From Ruminococcus hominis (GTDB lineage: Bacteria; Bacillota; Clostridia; Lachnospirales; Lachnospiraceae), in the NCBI RefSeq assembly GCF_014287355.1, contig NZ_JACOPE010000001.1, positions 2,418,001-2,482,000 on the forward strand: a DNA stretch of 64,000 nucleotides. The letters are read 5' to 3'. The notes below the pieces were generated by a model that saw only the letters and a program-made list of their open reading frames with translations, was not told where the DNA came from and searched no databases. Shown piece by piece: positions 26,397-35,350 of this stretch (its first letter is position 1; the number at the start of each line of letters is the position of its first letter). The translations under genes were made by a program, and so were the position numbers.

Positions 26397-27122
26397 TTAC
26401 ACCTCTACTGCCTTTATGAGAACATTGCAAATTTTAATACTATTAGAAAGTCCCTCTATTCCAATCTCACAAATATGTGTATCTCTACCTTTAATCAATT
26501 GAATTCTATCGTCATCTTTTACAAGTTTAAACAGTTCTTTATATTCCTGTTTTCCCACCTCGATTTTTATATAAGCTATCTTTTTTGCACCATTTTGATG
26601 CACTGTTTCTAAGGATTTTTGCCTAGGTTCATATCTTGAAACTATAAACGGCAGTTTGACATTTCGAGGAATAAAATAACTATAATTAGCATATTTGCCT
26701 TTGCAATTTTTTCTTTTCCAGTGTAATGTTTTTGGAGCTACGTTAATACCCATATCTTTTACATACTTCTTTATGCTCTCGATATCAACAATAGTTTTCT
26801 TATTTTTCCTCACTATTTTTGTCATATTGTCGTTATCGTCTTCTAAGGCAAAATCACACCACATATTTTTAGCACTAAACCAACGCCACCATTTTTTTGC
26901 TGGTACAGTGCCATACACAAGCTGCATAGCAACAACTAATGGTGCAAATTTTCGCTTTATACAAAACACTTCTAAGAAGGCTTCATCTCCAAACCAAATA
27001 AAAAAATTATTCTCCTTACCAGGTAAACCACCCCATTCAATTGTGAAACCCATTTCCTCCACTTGTTTCGCAACTTCATATAAATTATCAACCCTACACG
27101 AAATATGACTTAACTTTAACAT
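26397..27122 (-). CDS. VOC-superfamily (glyoxalase-like) protein
   Basis: About 241 residues. The N-terminus (LKLSHISCRVDNLYEVAKQV, then EEMGFTIEWG) is a typical VOC beta-alpha-beta repeat with a candidate metal His. The middle is basic and the C-terminus has a second beta-rich unit. Starts 2 nt after the reductase-MT gene and is followed after 2 nt by the NRPS, so it is firmly in the operon. VOC proteins act as isomerases, dioxygenases or as binding/immunity proteins; the role here is open. Not part of known pyochelin or yersiniabactin pathways. Confidence 0.75.
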   Translation of the reverse strand: MLKLSHISCRVDNLYEVAKQVEEMGFTIEWGGLPGKENNFFIWFGDEAFLEVFCIKRKFAPLVVAMQLVYGTVPAKKWWRWFSAKNMWCDFALEDDNDNMTKIVRKNKKTIVDIESIKKYVKDMGINVAPKTLHWKRKNCKGKYANYSYFIPRNVKLPFIVSRYEPRQKSLETVHQNGAKKIAYIKIEVGKQEYKELFKLVKDDDRIQLIKGRDTHICEIGIEGLSNSIKICNVLIKAVEV

Positions 27123-27123
27123 G

Positions 27124-29262
27124 TTATTTCCTCCCTATAATTAATTTTTGCTGTAGAACACTTAACATATCACTATCATCAGGAACGATATCAACTATTT
27201 CAAAATTACTCTTTTCTAAAATATCTATCCATTGTTTCTCATTAAAAAAAGTTTGATTATTTAGATATCTCATATCAACAGGCTTTGTCATCATAAAAAC
27301 TTGTGAAATCTGAAGTTCCAAAAGTTCCTCTACCGGTTCAGCGATAAAAATAATTCCTCCTTTTTTTAATACTTTCCATATATTACTAATAGTGAATTCT
27401 GTATCTAATGCATTATTTAACATCCCTGATGCTACCACAATGTCCACAGAATCTTGATCTATTCCTTGTCCAGAAAAATCTTGATCTATATCTAGTATTT
27501 GATATTCCACATTGGGAAAAACTGAGAATTTATCTTGTGCCGCATTTAAAAAATATGACGAAAGATCAGTAAAAATGTACTTCACATCTACCCCAACTTT
27601 TTTCAAGATTAGCTCAGTGCTAGCTCCTGTTCCTGCTCCAATTTCTAAAATTGTCATACCAGGATTGTAGAAATGGAAAATCTTGTCACTAATAATATGG
27701 TTTAAATATCTTGCTATAAGGGTGTTTGTATAAAAATCTTCCGCAACATCCATCTTTCCCTCTGTAAAGAGCAAATATGTCGCATTAAGATTATCTGCAA
27801 GCAATTCCTCTAAATGTTTCGCATTTCTGTAATAGTAGTCAATCACAACAGAATCTGATAAAGTTCCAATCCAAGTTCTCTTTGCTTCTTTCCACGCCTC
27901 TTCTACATCTAAAGCACATAATTCTATTCTACTTATTGCACAATTGTTTTCTTGCCCTATCATGTGGTTATCTATCAATGCTTTTATCCAACGATCTATA
28001 ACATATGAAAAGTCTTTCTTTCCCCTCTCTGAGATATATGGTTTCTTAACTTCCAATATATCTCCCACAAAAACTTTTTCTTCACTTTTCAAGGTAAATA
28101 ACATAGAATATAGGCATGCCTTATCAAGCTTATGCTTGATTTCAAGTATTTTTTTTCTGTTTAGATTAGAAAATATAGATGCAAAATCACACTTTTGTAT
28201 ATTTTTTTTATAAATAAATTCTTGTATTCTATCAATGGTATTTTCCTCATAAGAGCATACACTTTTTTCCCTTGGATAACCAATATTTTTCATTACTTCA
28301 TGCCATTGCTTTGATTGATATAATTGCTTTTGTATGTTAGAATTGTACGCTTTATCATAGATAATATAATCACCAGCTATAACTACTTGTTTTATTATAG
28401 CCTCCCCCCATTTGTTCCAAAAAATATCGTAATATTTACTTCCTTCGCTAATTATAACAACATTACTTTTATCAAATTCCTTGCAATTTTTTTCTTCATA
28501 ATTAAAATCAGGTGGTATGACAAAACGTGAATACCATAAAATTGGCCCTGCTGGATCTTCTAACTGTAGTTCTCCACTTTTAAATCCTACCTGCATTTTA
28601 TAAAATAAATAAAAGAAATTATCCGGATCATCAGAATTAACTTCATTATGAATTTTTAAAATACACGGAATATCATTAATCCTACAATACAGAATATCAA
28701 ATGGACCAATGTCAGTAATTACTTGTTCAATAACAAATGGCCGAGCATAATCCGTTAAATCAAACAATATGCTCAATACCGAATATAGAATCTGATGACC
28801 GCATTCTACATTTATGTATTCGACATACTCTTCTTTTTTCAAATGGTTTACCAAATCAATAAAAGATTGTGTAGCATCAATATATCTATATAAATTACTA
28901 ACTCCCATAAAGCATTTTTGCTTTTTTGCAATAACATAACACTCTTTTAATTCTTTATAATGAATAGGTTGCTCATGCAAAACGCTTATTCCTTTTTGTA
29001 AAAGTTCCTTTGATAACTGGATACCTTCCCCTCCCATTACACCAGCTCGTACAATTACACAGGCCAAATCAATACCAGAGGGAAGTTCAGAAACTGATGT
29101 ATACAGTGGAATATTATATTTGGTAGAACATTCTAAAGAATGTTGTCCACCTTTCCCTAAAATTCCGACAACATCAACTAAATCTTTTCGCCTTAATAAT
29201 ACTTGCAAATATACTTCTCCAAATTTTGCCCCAACCACAATAACTTTTAATCTTTTCATCAT
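27124..29262 (-). CDS. Thiazolinyl imine reductase-methyltransferase fusion (PchG-MT)
   Basis: 712 residues in two parts. Residues about 1-350 resemble the NADPH-dependent thiazolinyl imine reductases PchG/YbtU: a Rossmann start (KVIVVGAKFGEVYLQVLL), SGIDLACVIVRAGVMGGEG, LLQKGISVLHEQPIHYKEL. Residues about 390-712 resemble the SAM methyltransferase domain embedded in PchF-type NRPSs, including its helical lead-in (AWKEAKRTW, DVAEDFYTNTLIARYLN) and SAM motif ILEIGAGTGAST, then VASGMLNNALD. It starts in a TGATG overlap with the PchE-like gene. Predicted to reduce the second thiazoline and N-methylate the resulting thiazolidine. In pyochelin the two activities are on separate proteins, so the fusion is unusual. 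Confidence 0.88.
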   Translation of the reverse strand: MMKRLKVIVVGAKFGEVYLQVLLRRKDLVDVVGILGKGGQHSLECSTKYNIPLYTSVSELPSGIDLACVIVRAGVMGGEGIQLSKELLQKGISVLHEQPIHYKELKECYVIAKKQKCFMGVSNLYRYIDATQSFIDLVNHLKKEEYVEYINVECGHQILYSVLSILFDLTDYARPFVIEQVITDIGPFDILYCRINDIPCILKIHNEVNSDDPDNFFYLFYKMQVGFKSGELQLEDPAGPILWYSRFVIPPDFNYEEKNCKEFDKSNVVIISEGSKYYDIFWNKWGEAIIKQVVIAGDYIIYDKAYNSNIQKQLYQSKQWHEVMKNIGYPREKSVCSYEENTIDRIQEFIYKKNIQKCDFASIFSNLNRKKILEIKHKLDKACLYSMLFTLKSEEKVFVGDILEVKKPYISERGKKDFSYVIDRWIKALIDNHMIGQENNCAISRIELCALDVEEAWKEAKRTWIGTLSDSVVIDYYYRNAKHLEELLADNLNATYLLFTEGKMDVAEDFYTNTLIARYLNHIISDKIFHFYNPGMTILEIGAGTGASTELILKKVGVDVKYIFTDLSSYFLNAAQDKFSVFPNVEYQILDIDQDFSGQGIDQDSVDIVVASGMLNNALDTEFTISNIWKVLKKGGIIFIAEPVEELLELQISQVFMMTKPVDMRYLNNQTFFNEKQWIDILEKSNFEIVDIVPDDSDMLSVLQQKLIIGRK

Positions 29263-32200
29263 ATATCTCCCACGACTATCGACTCTTCTACATTTTGCAG
29301 CATACTCTGTTCGACCTTTGATACCATTTCTTGTATATTTGCACTATCAAATATCTGTGCTATCGAAATATTAGAATTAAATCTTTTCTGTATACTATTT
29401 TTAAATTTTATAGCACGCAAAGAGTCACCTCCGAGTTGAAAAAAGTTGTCTTCCATAAAAACTTCATTTTGCTTCAATATATCTTTTAATATATTGACTA
29501 TTTCAATCTCAATATATGTTGTAGCCGTTGTCCCATCTTTTCTTCCAAATTTGCATTCTTTTAAATACGAAAAAACTTTTTTCCGATCTAATTTTCCATT
29601 CTTAGATAGCGGCAATACATCCATTTCTACAAAAAACTCTGGAATCATGTAATTAGGCAATTTTTTCTTCAATATTTTTTTTATTTCACTTTCAAACATT
29701 TCCTCTAGTTCTTTCTTATTTTCCCATATAAACATAACCTTTTTATCCATTGTTCCATAATTCTTGGTAGCTATTTCCTGCAGTCCAGCTTTTATTGCAG
29801 ATTCCCTCCATTTTTGTTTATCAAACAATAATTCTTCATTCTCTGATCGTTCATCTGTGTAATTATTAAAATTATTTTCTAAAAGACCTATTACTACGTT
29901 GAAAAAGCAACTGTTCCTCGTAGGTTCAACACTTATTAGAAGCCCTCCGCTTTTTAAAACTTTTCTAATTACCTTAAAAGCTTCATCAATATTATTTGCA
30001 CAATGAATTGATTGATATGCTACAACTATGTCGTATTTGCTCTTCCCACATCTATAAGAAAACAATTCATTATTAATATCTAAATCAATACATTCTATCT
30101 CAAAAGCAACATTATCTACTTTACCCATTTCACTATTTTTGGGAGACAGATAAGTATATTTCTCTATATATGAGCCTAATTCAAAACTCACATTATTAAC
30201 GATAGATTTGCTATAACCTCCAATCTCTAAAATATTAATTTTTCTATTATTCTCCTCACTCATCTGTTTTATTATGTTTTTTATTCCCGCAATGTAATCT
30301 TGACCCTGTTCAAACAATTCATTCAATTTATCAGGTCTAAGATCATATTTATTAGGTTCTAGAGTGTAAGTACCTTCTAAGCACCCTTGGATAATCTTTC
30401 TAATAACATCTTCACTATTAATTACAAGTTCGTATATTTGCTTTAAAATAATGTTGCTATCAGATAGATCTTGTATATATTTTACAATGCTATCTCGGAT
30501 ATCAATCAGATTACCCGGGCAGTAATATTTTTGTTCAATAAAGCGAATACTTCCTGTTTTTACTAACATATTTAACCATATCCCAAACAATTTTTTATAA
30601 TGAGTATCAATTTTACATATTTTGCACAAATCGTTATATGTGTAATACAACCCATTTTCAATAAAACACTTTTCATAGATTAAAATATCAACAATTATAA
30701 TTATCCCTAAATCATCTAGCACTTTTTCCAGTTCGTCCGTTATATATTCTTCATTATCAATTAAAAATCTTTTTTGATCATTAATTTCACTTTCCTTCGA
30801 ATAAAAAAAGGCTATTAATTTCCCCTTATTACTTATTACAATTGATTCATCTATGCCATCTATAGATTTTATGCTCGTTTCTATTTCTCCCAATTCTATC
30901 CTATGTCCACGTATTTTCACTTGAAAATCTTCTCTTCCCAGAAATTCAATCGTTCCATCCTCCCAAAATCTACCTTTATCTCCAGTCCTATACCATACCG
31001 TTCCAGAATCTTCCACAAATTTTTGACGTACTAATTCCTCATCACCTCTATAAGTACCTACTCCATCACCGCCTATCCAAAGTTCTCCTTCTACCCAGAA
31101 TGGAACATCTCTTCTCCTAAAATCCATAACTCTGTATGATTGCCCTGAAAGTGGACGTCCATATGGAATTGATTGCCAATTTGAAGGAAGTGGTAACTTT
31201 ACTTCAATATAATTTGACCAAATACTTGCTTCTGTCGCACCACCCATAGCAATAAATTTGCAGTCTGAAGTAGAACCCGCCAAGCGTTGTGGCAGATCCA
31301 TCCCTATCCAATCACCTGATAATAATACTGTTTTTAATGGCAATTTCACTTTTTTTTCTTCCGCACATATTAATAGCATATCCAACAAAATTGGTACCGA
31401 ATTCCATATTGTTACCTGATATCTAATTACAAGTTGCAGCCAATACTCAGCATCCCTACTTTTCTCTTCTGGAATCATAACCAAAGTTCCGCCTGTTCCA
31501 AGTATGCCAAATAAATCATATACAGATAAATCAAAGTCGAGAGCCGATACTCCGAGTAATACATCATTTCCGGTAATCTTGATGCGCCTATTAACATCTT
31601 TTATTGTATTCCACGCTCCTTTATGCCGTATCTCTGCACCTTTAGGAATCCCTGTTGTTCCTGACGTCATAATAATATAAGCCGCATCTTCTGGTGTAAC
31701 TTTCGGAAGATCTTCTGTTTTTTCTTTAAGTAGAATATCCTCTATTAACCATACAATAGTATTTTTCGGCCAAGTTAAGGTAGCATAATGCCTCTTATCA
31801 GTAATGACATACTGTATTCCTGTTTTTTCATGTATAAGTTTTCTTCTTTCTTCTGGTTGAGATGTCGTGACCGGAACATATAAATTACAAGAAGTTAATA
31901 TTCCAAGGGCCGCTACAGCTTGACGCCAGCCCCTTCCAGTCGATATTGCAATTGGTTGATCCTTAATATTTTTATCTATTAAAAAAGCCGCAACAGATAA
32001 AGCTTTTTCTGACAATTCACCATAAGAAAGTGTTATATCTTCTCCAGTATCAATTATTGCCACTTTCGCTGATACAGTATTTGCAATATTAAAAAAATCC
32101 GAATGAATACAATCAGGTTTATACAATCTTCTTATTTTCTTCTGTTCCTCAACAAATTGTTTTTGTCTTTCCGGAAACACATCAAATCTCTGATTCCAGT

Positions 32201-33749
32201 CTTTCTTTCCTAATTCATGCAGAAGAATCTCAAAACTCTCCAACATATCCGGAATCATATTCTCCGGGAATAACTCATCCACGCTGTCCCATGTAAGCTG
32301 TACACCATTTTCATCTTCATAACTCTGAAAATCATTCCACACCTGCGGCGTCTGGGAGATCATATAAGAAAACTGCCCCAATTCTTTCCGGAAGGTATCA
32401 TTTACCAACGGCGTTCCCAGATTGCAGGCAAAAACAACCGGCGCCACCGCCGACGCGTCCCCATACATCTGTGCAAGGTCTCTCTGGACTTGTACGCCGG
32501 AATATGCCGTATACTTCATATCCTCATGAAGCTGCCTCTGAATCCTGTCCAACAATTCCGCAAAAGTCGGATTTTCTTCGCAGTTAATCTCCAGCAATAA
32601 CAGAGTAGTAAAATCTGCTATTACTTCCTCTAACCCCTGCTGCTCTGTTTTCCGGTTAAAAAATGGAATATTAATAAGGAAACGATGATTCCTGCTCCAC
32701 CGTTCCAAAACCGTCGCATATGCAGTAAGAAGAACCATTGCCGGAGTTGTCTGGTATTCCTTTGCCCGTACTTGCAGATGAGCCCACTCTTCCTTGCCAA
32801 TCCTTACAATCCTGCGGTTGAATACAGTCTTTGTCACTTCCTGCGGCCGTTTTGCCAGTGGCAGGCCTGGCCCTTTCGGCAAATGCTCCAAGCGTTTTTT
32901 CCAGTATCCTTCTGCATTGTTTTTCTCTTCCTTATCTTCCTCTTTCTGCCGTTCCAGATAAGAAGCAAAATTCCACCCTTTTGATTCTGCCGGAAGGCTT
33001 TCTCCGCGATAGGCAGCCGCCAAATCCCTCAATAAGATCTGCAGACTCTGTACATCAGCAACCAGAAGCGCCATGTCCACATGAAGGCGTGCCTTATTTT
33101 CAGGAAAAAGCGTAAGCTCTATTCCTGCTACTTCGCCTTCCTCAATCTTTAACTTCCGATGGGATAAACGTTCTCTGACAGATACTGCCATTGCCTCTGC
33201 TTCCTCAGATGACATCCGGGAAAAATCATGAACCTTTATTTTTTCACAATACGGCTTATCCAGGATTTTCTGTGTCCCATCTTCCAGAAAGCAGGCACGC
33301 AACATGGGATGATGATACTGCAGCACATTCCATGCTTTTTCCAGACGCTCCGGATCTATATTTTCCCCATCAAACTCTAAATACGCATGACAGTCTATTC
33401 CTCCAAGAGCCTGTTCTTCATCCCTGCCAACCCAATATGCATACTGTACGTCTGTTAAAGGAAACGGCTGTTTCATATCCTTTTCCGGCGTTATCTTAGA
33501 TTCTTGCGCCCGTTTTTTGCCCGCTTTTTTCTTTATGCTGCGCTGGATCAGCGCCCACCAGCCTTCAAGGGTAGGATTTTCCATCAATGAACCGAATGAA
33601 ACCTTAACCCCCTGTTTTCTCCACTGGTTTACCAGACGCATAATCGTCAGGGATGAAAGCCCAAGCTCCAGCAGATTTTCGGAATCCCCCAAATCTCTGG
33701 CTACCGGCAGCTTTTGTTTGATCTGTTCCTTTATCTCTATATATTCCAT
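29259..33749 (-). CDS. NRPS, PchE-like: ArCP-Cy-A(Cys)[MT-like/E]-PCP
   Basis: 1496 residues. Aryl carrier domain (about 1-75, ELGLSSLTIMRL with the carrier Ser), heterocyclization domain (FPLTDVQYAYWVGR, about 95-540), adenylation domain (MTSGTTGIPKG; FDLSVYD, TIWNS, LLSGDW, ASIWS, again a Cys-type code). Between A8 (IRGHRIELGEIE) and A10 (NGKLDRK) lies a 400-residue methyltransferase-like insert with degenerate SAM motif LEIGGYSKS, as in the PchE epimerase domain. A carrier protein (GGDSLRAIKF) and a short tail, probably the docking partner of the next NRPS, end the protein. Base composition falls from about 50 to 30 percent GC near 32.2 kb, between Cy and A. Confidence 0.92.
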   Translation of the reverse strand: MEYIEIKEQIKQKLPVARDLGDSENLLELGLSSLTIMRLVNQWRKQGVKVSFGSLMENPTLEGWWALIQRSIKKKAGKKRAQESKITPEKDMKQPFPLTDVQYAYWVGRDEEQALGGIDCHAYLEFDGENIDPERLEKAWNVLQYHHPMLRACFLEDGTQKILDKPYCEKIKVHDFSRMSSEEAEAMAVSVRERLSHRKLKIEEGEVAGIELTLFPENKARLHVDMALLVADVQSLQILLRDLAAAYRGESLPAESKGWNFASYLERQKEEDKEEKNNAEGYWKKRLEHLPKGPGLPLAKRPQEVTKTVFNRRIVRIGKEEWAHLQVRAKEYQTTPAMVLLTAYATVLERWSRNHRFLINIPFFNRKTEQQGLEEVIADFTTLLLLEINCEENPTFAELLDRIQRQLHEDMKYTAYSGVQVQRDLAQMYGDASAVAPVVFACNLGTPLVNDTFRKELGQFSYMISQTPQVWNDFQSYEDENGVQLTWDSVDELFPENMIPDMLESFEILLHELGKKDWNQRFDVFPERQKQFVEEQKKIRRLYKPDCIHSDFFNIANTVSAKVAIIDTGEDITLSYGELSEKALSVAAFLIDKNIKDQPIAISTGRGWRQAVAALGILTSCNLYVPVTTSQPEERRKLIHEKTGIQYVITDKRHYATLTWPKNTIVWLIEDILLKEKTEDLPKVTPEDAAYIIMTSGTTGIPKGAEIRHKGAWNTIKDVNRRIKITGNDVLLGVSALDFDLSVYDLFGILGTGGTLVMIPEEKSRDAEYWLQLVIRYQVTIWNSVPILLDMLLICAEEKKVKLPLKTVLLSGDWIGMDLPQRLAGSTSDCKFIAMGGATEASIWSNYIEVKLPLPSNWQSIPYGRPLSGQSYRVMDFRRRDVPFWVEGELWIGGDGVGTYRGDEELVRQKFVEDSGTVWYRTGDKGRFWEDGTIEFLGREDFQVKIRGHRIELGEIETSIKSIDGIDESIVISNKGKLIAFFYSKESEINDQKRFLIDNEEYITDELEKVLDDLGIIIIVDILIYEKCFIENGLYYTYNDLCKICKIDTHYKKLFGIWLNMLVKTGSIRFIEQKYYCPGNLIDIRDSIVKYIQDLSDSNIILKQIYELVINSEDVIRKIIQGCLEGTYTLEPNKYDLRPDKLNELFEQGQDYIAGIKNIIKQMSEENNRKINILEIGGYSKSIVNNVSFELGSYIEKYTYLSPKNSEMGKVDNVAFEIECIDLDINNELFSYRCGKSKYDIVVAYQSIHCANNIDEAFKVIRKVLKSGGLLISVEPTRNSCFFNVVIGLLENNFNNYTDERSENEELLFDKQKWRESAIKAGLQEIATKNYGTMDKKVMFIWENKKELEEMFESEIKKILKKKLPNYMIPEFFVEMDVLPLSKNGKLDRKKVFSYLKECKFGRKDGTTATTYIEIEIVNILKDILKQNEVFMEDNFFQLGGDSLRAIKFKNSIQKRFNSNISIAQIFDSANIQEMVSKVEQSMLQNVEESIVVGDI

Positions 33750-33763
33750 GATTCTGTCTCCTT

Positions 33764-35350
33764 CTATTTTCCCTGCGCCATCCGTTCTAATGCTTTCTTA
33801 TCTATTTTTCCTACGCTGGTCAGCGGCCATGTCTCTACCCGTTCTATCTGATCCGGCATTTTATACGCCGCAACGCCTATTTCCCGCAGGAACCTGTGGA
33901 TTTCCTGCAAATCGATCCCGGCTTCATCATCGGTCACAAGGAATGCACATATCCGGTTTCCAAGGGTTTCATCCGGAACGCCGACAACGGCTGCCTCTTT
34001 GATTTTCGAATGCCTGCAAAGGTAAGCTTCAATCTCTGAAGGCATGATCTTTTCTCCGGCGCGGTTAATCTGCTCTTTGATTCTCCCGCCCAAACGTAAC
34101 CTTCTGTCTTTCGTCCACATAGCTTTATCGCCCGTCCGGTAAAATCCGTCCGGCGTAAAGCTCTTTTTATTTGCTTCCTCCGCCATATAATAACCATCAA
34201 TCGTATACGGGCCTCTGGATAATAATTCCCCAAAAACTCCTTCCGGTACGGCCTTATCTTCTTCATCCACAATCTTCACTTCATCCGCAGGAGACACCGG
34301 AGTTCCCTGACATCTTGCGATCAGGGAACCTTCATCCTCCGGGCTAGTAAAGGACAGTAGCCCCTCCGCCGTACCAAATACCTGCATCAGTTTACACGGC
34401 CATTCTTCAATGATCTTATCCGCAAGGGAATCTTCCAGCATTGCGCCGCCCACCTGCAAAATCCGCAGGCTGGATATATCATAATCTTCATCCCATTCCA
34501 GCATTTCCATGCACACAGTAACCATAGCAGGAACCAATGCCGTTATCGTGACACCTTCCTCTGTAATTGCGTCAAGGATATCATCCGGGCTGGTCGCAGA
34601 CGCAAGCACAACTTTTCCTCCCACTTCCAGCGTGCCTAAAAGCCCCGGGCAGCATAATGGGAAATTATGAGCTACCGGAAGAGACGCCAGATAAACGTCA
34701 CTGCTATCCAAGCGACATCTCTTCGCGGACATGCGGGCATTATACATATAATCCGTATGGGTGCGCGGAATCAGTTTCGGAACCCCTGTCGTCCCGCCGG
34801 ACAGCAAAAGCACCGCCGTTTCATACCCATCCACAGCCGGAAATGCTCCATTTTCTCCACACGTTTCCGCAATCATTCCACTGATATCTCCGGATTCGCT
34901 ATCTACAAATATATGCCGGATACATGAATATTTCTCTTTCATCGCATTTGCCATCGGCACATATGAAAATCCCAGATATTTCTCCACCACAATATAAGCG
35001 GCCGGCTTTGCCAGTTCAATAATTCCTTCCAGTTCTGCCTCCCTGTGGGCCGGCAGCATCATGATTGGCACCGCCCCAATCTTGGAAAGCGCAAAAAACA
35101 CGATCACAAAAGAAATCCTATTCGGAAGCTGCACAAGCACTTTGTCTCCCTTTAAAATCCCTTTACGCAGAAAAGCTGCCGCAAGACAATCTGCTTTTTG
35201 CTTTAATTCCATATAACTGATCTCGTCTTCGCTGTCCGTGACCGCAGTTCTTTCTCCATATTTTTCCGCCCACTTATCAAGCTGCTCTCCAAAGCCGCAT
35301 CGTTCCCATCCTTCCAAATGCTCGTATTTGCTCATATCCTTCTTATAACT
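33764..35350 (-). CDS. Aryl-AMP ligase, predicted salicylate-specific (PchD/YbtE/MbtA type)
   Basis: Activates an aryl acid as adenylate and loads the ArCP of the PchE-like NRPS. About 528 residues from the ATG at 35350 (MSYKKDMSKYEHLEGW). Adenylate motifs LLSGGTTGVPKLIPRTH and YRTGDKAMW are present. In the DhbE family, positions equivalent to 240 and 337 separate 2,3-DHB (Ser, Val) from salicylate (Cys, Leu). Here AHNFPLCCPG places Cys at 240 and AEGLLSFT places Leu at 337, so salicylate is predicted. Start overlaps the PPTase end by 8 nt. No salicylate synthase is present in the window. Confidence 0.92.
   Translation of the reverse strand, partial: SYKKDMSKYEHLEGWERCGFGEQLDKWAEKYGERTAVTDSEDEISYMELKQKADCLAAAFLRKGILKGDKVLVQLPNRISFVIVFFALSKIGAVPIMMLPAHREAELEGIIELAKPAAYIVVEKYLGFSYVPMANAMKEKYSCIRHIFVDSESGDISGMIAETCGENGAFPAVDGYETAVLLLSGGTTGVPKLIPRTHTDYMYNARMSAKRCRLDSSDVYLASLPVAHNFPLCCPGLLGTLEVGGKVVLASATSPDDILDAITEEGVTITALVPAMVTVCMEMLEWDEDYDISSLRILQVGGAMLEDSLADKIIEEWPCKLMQVFGTAEGLLSFTSPEDEGSLIARCQGTPVSPADEVKIVDEEDKAVPEGVFGELLSRGPYTIDGYYMAEEANKKSFTPDGFYRTGDKAMWTKDRRLRLGGRIKEQINRAGEKIMPSEIEAYLCRHSKIKEAAVVGVPDETLGNRICAFLVTDDEAGIDLQEIHRFLREIGVAAYKMPDQIERVETWPLTSVGKIDKKALERMAQGK

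Noticed and set aside
29259..31000. Embedded MT-like insert of the PchE-like NRPS as an active N-methyltransferase
   Set aside because: The SAM motif is degenerate (LEIGGYSKS), and the operon already has an intact MT on the reductase fusion; epimerase role as in PchE is more likely.
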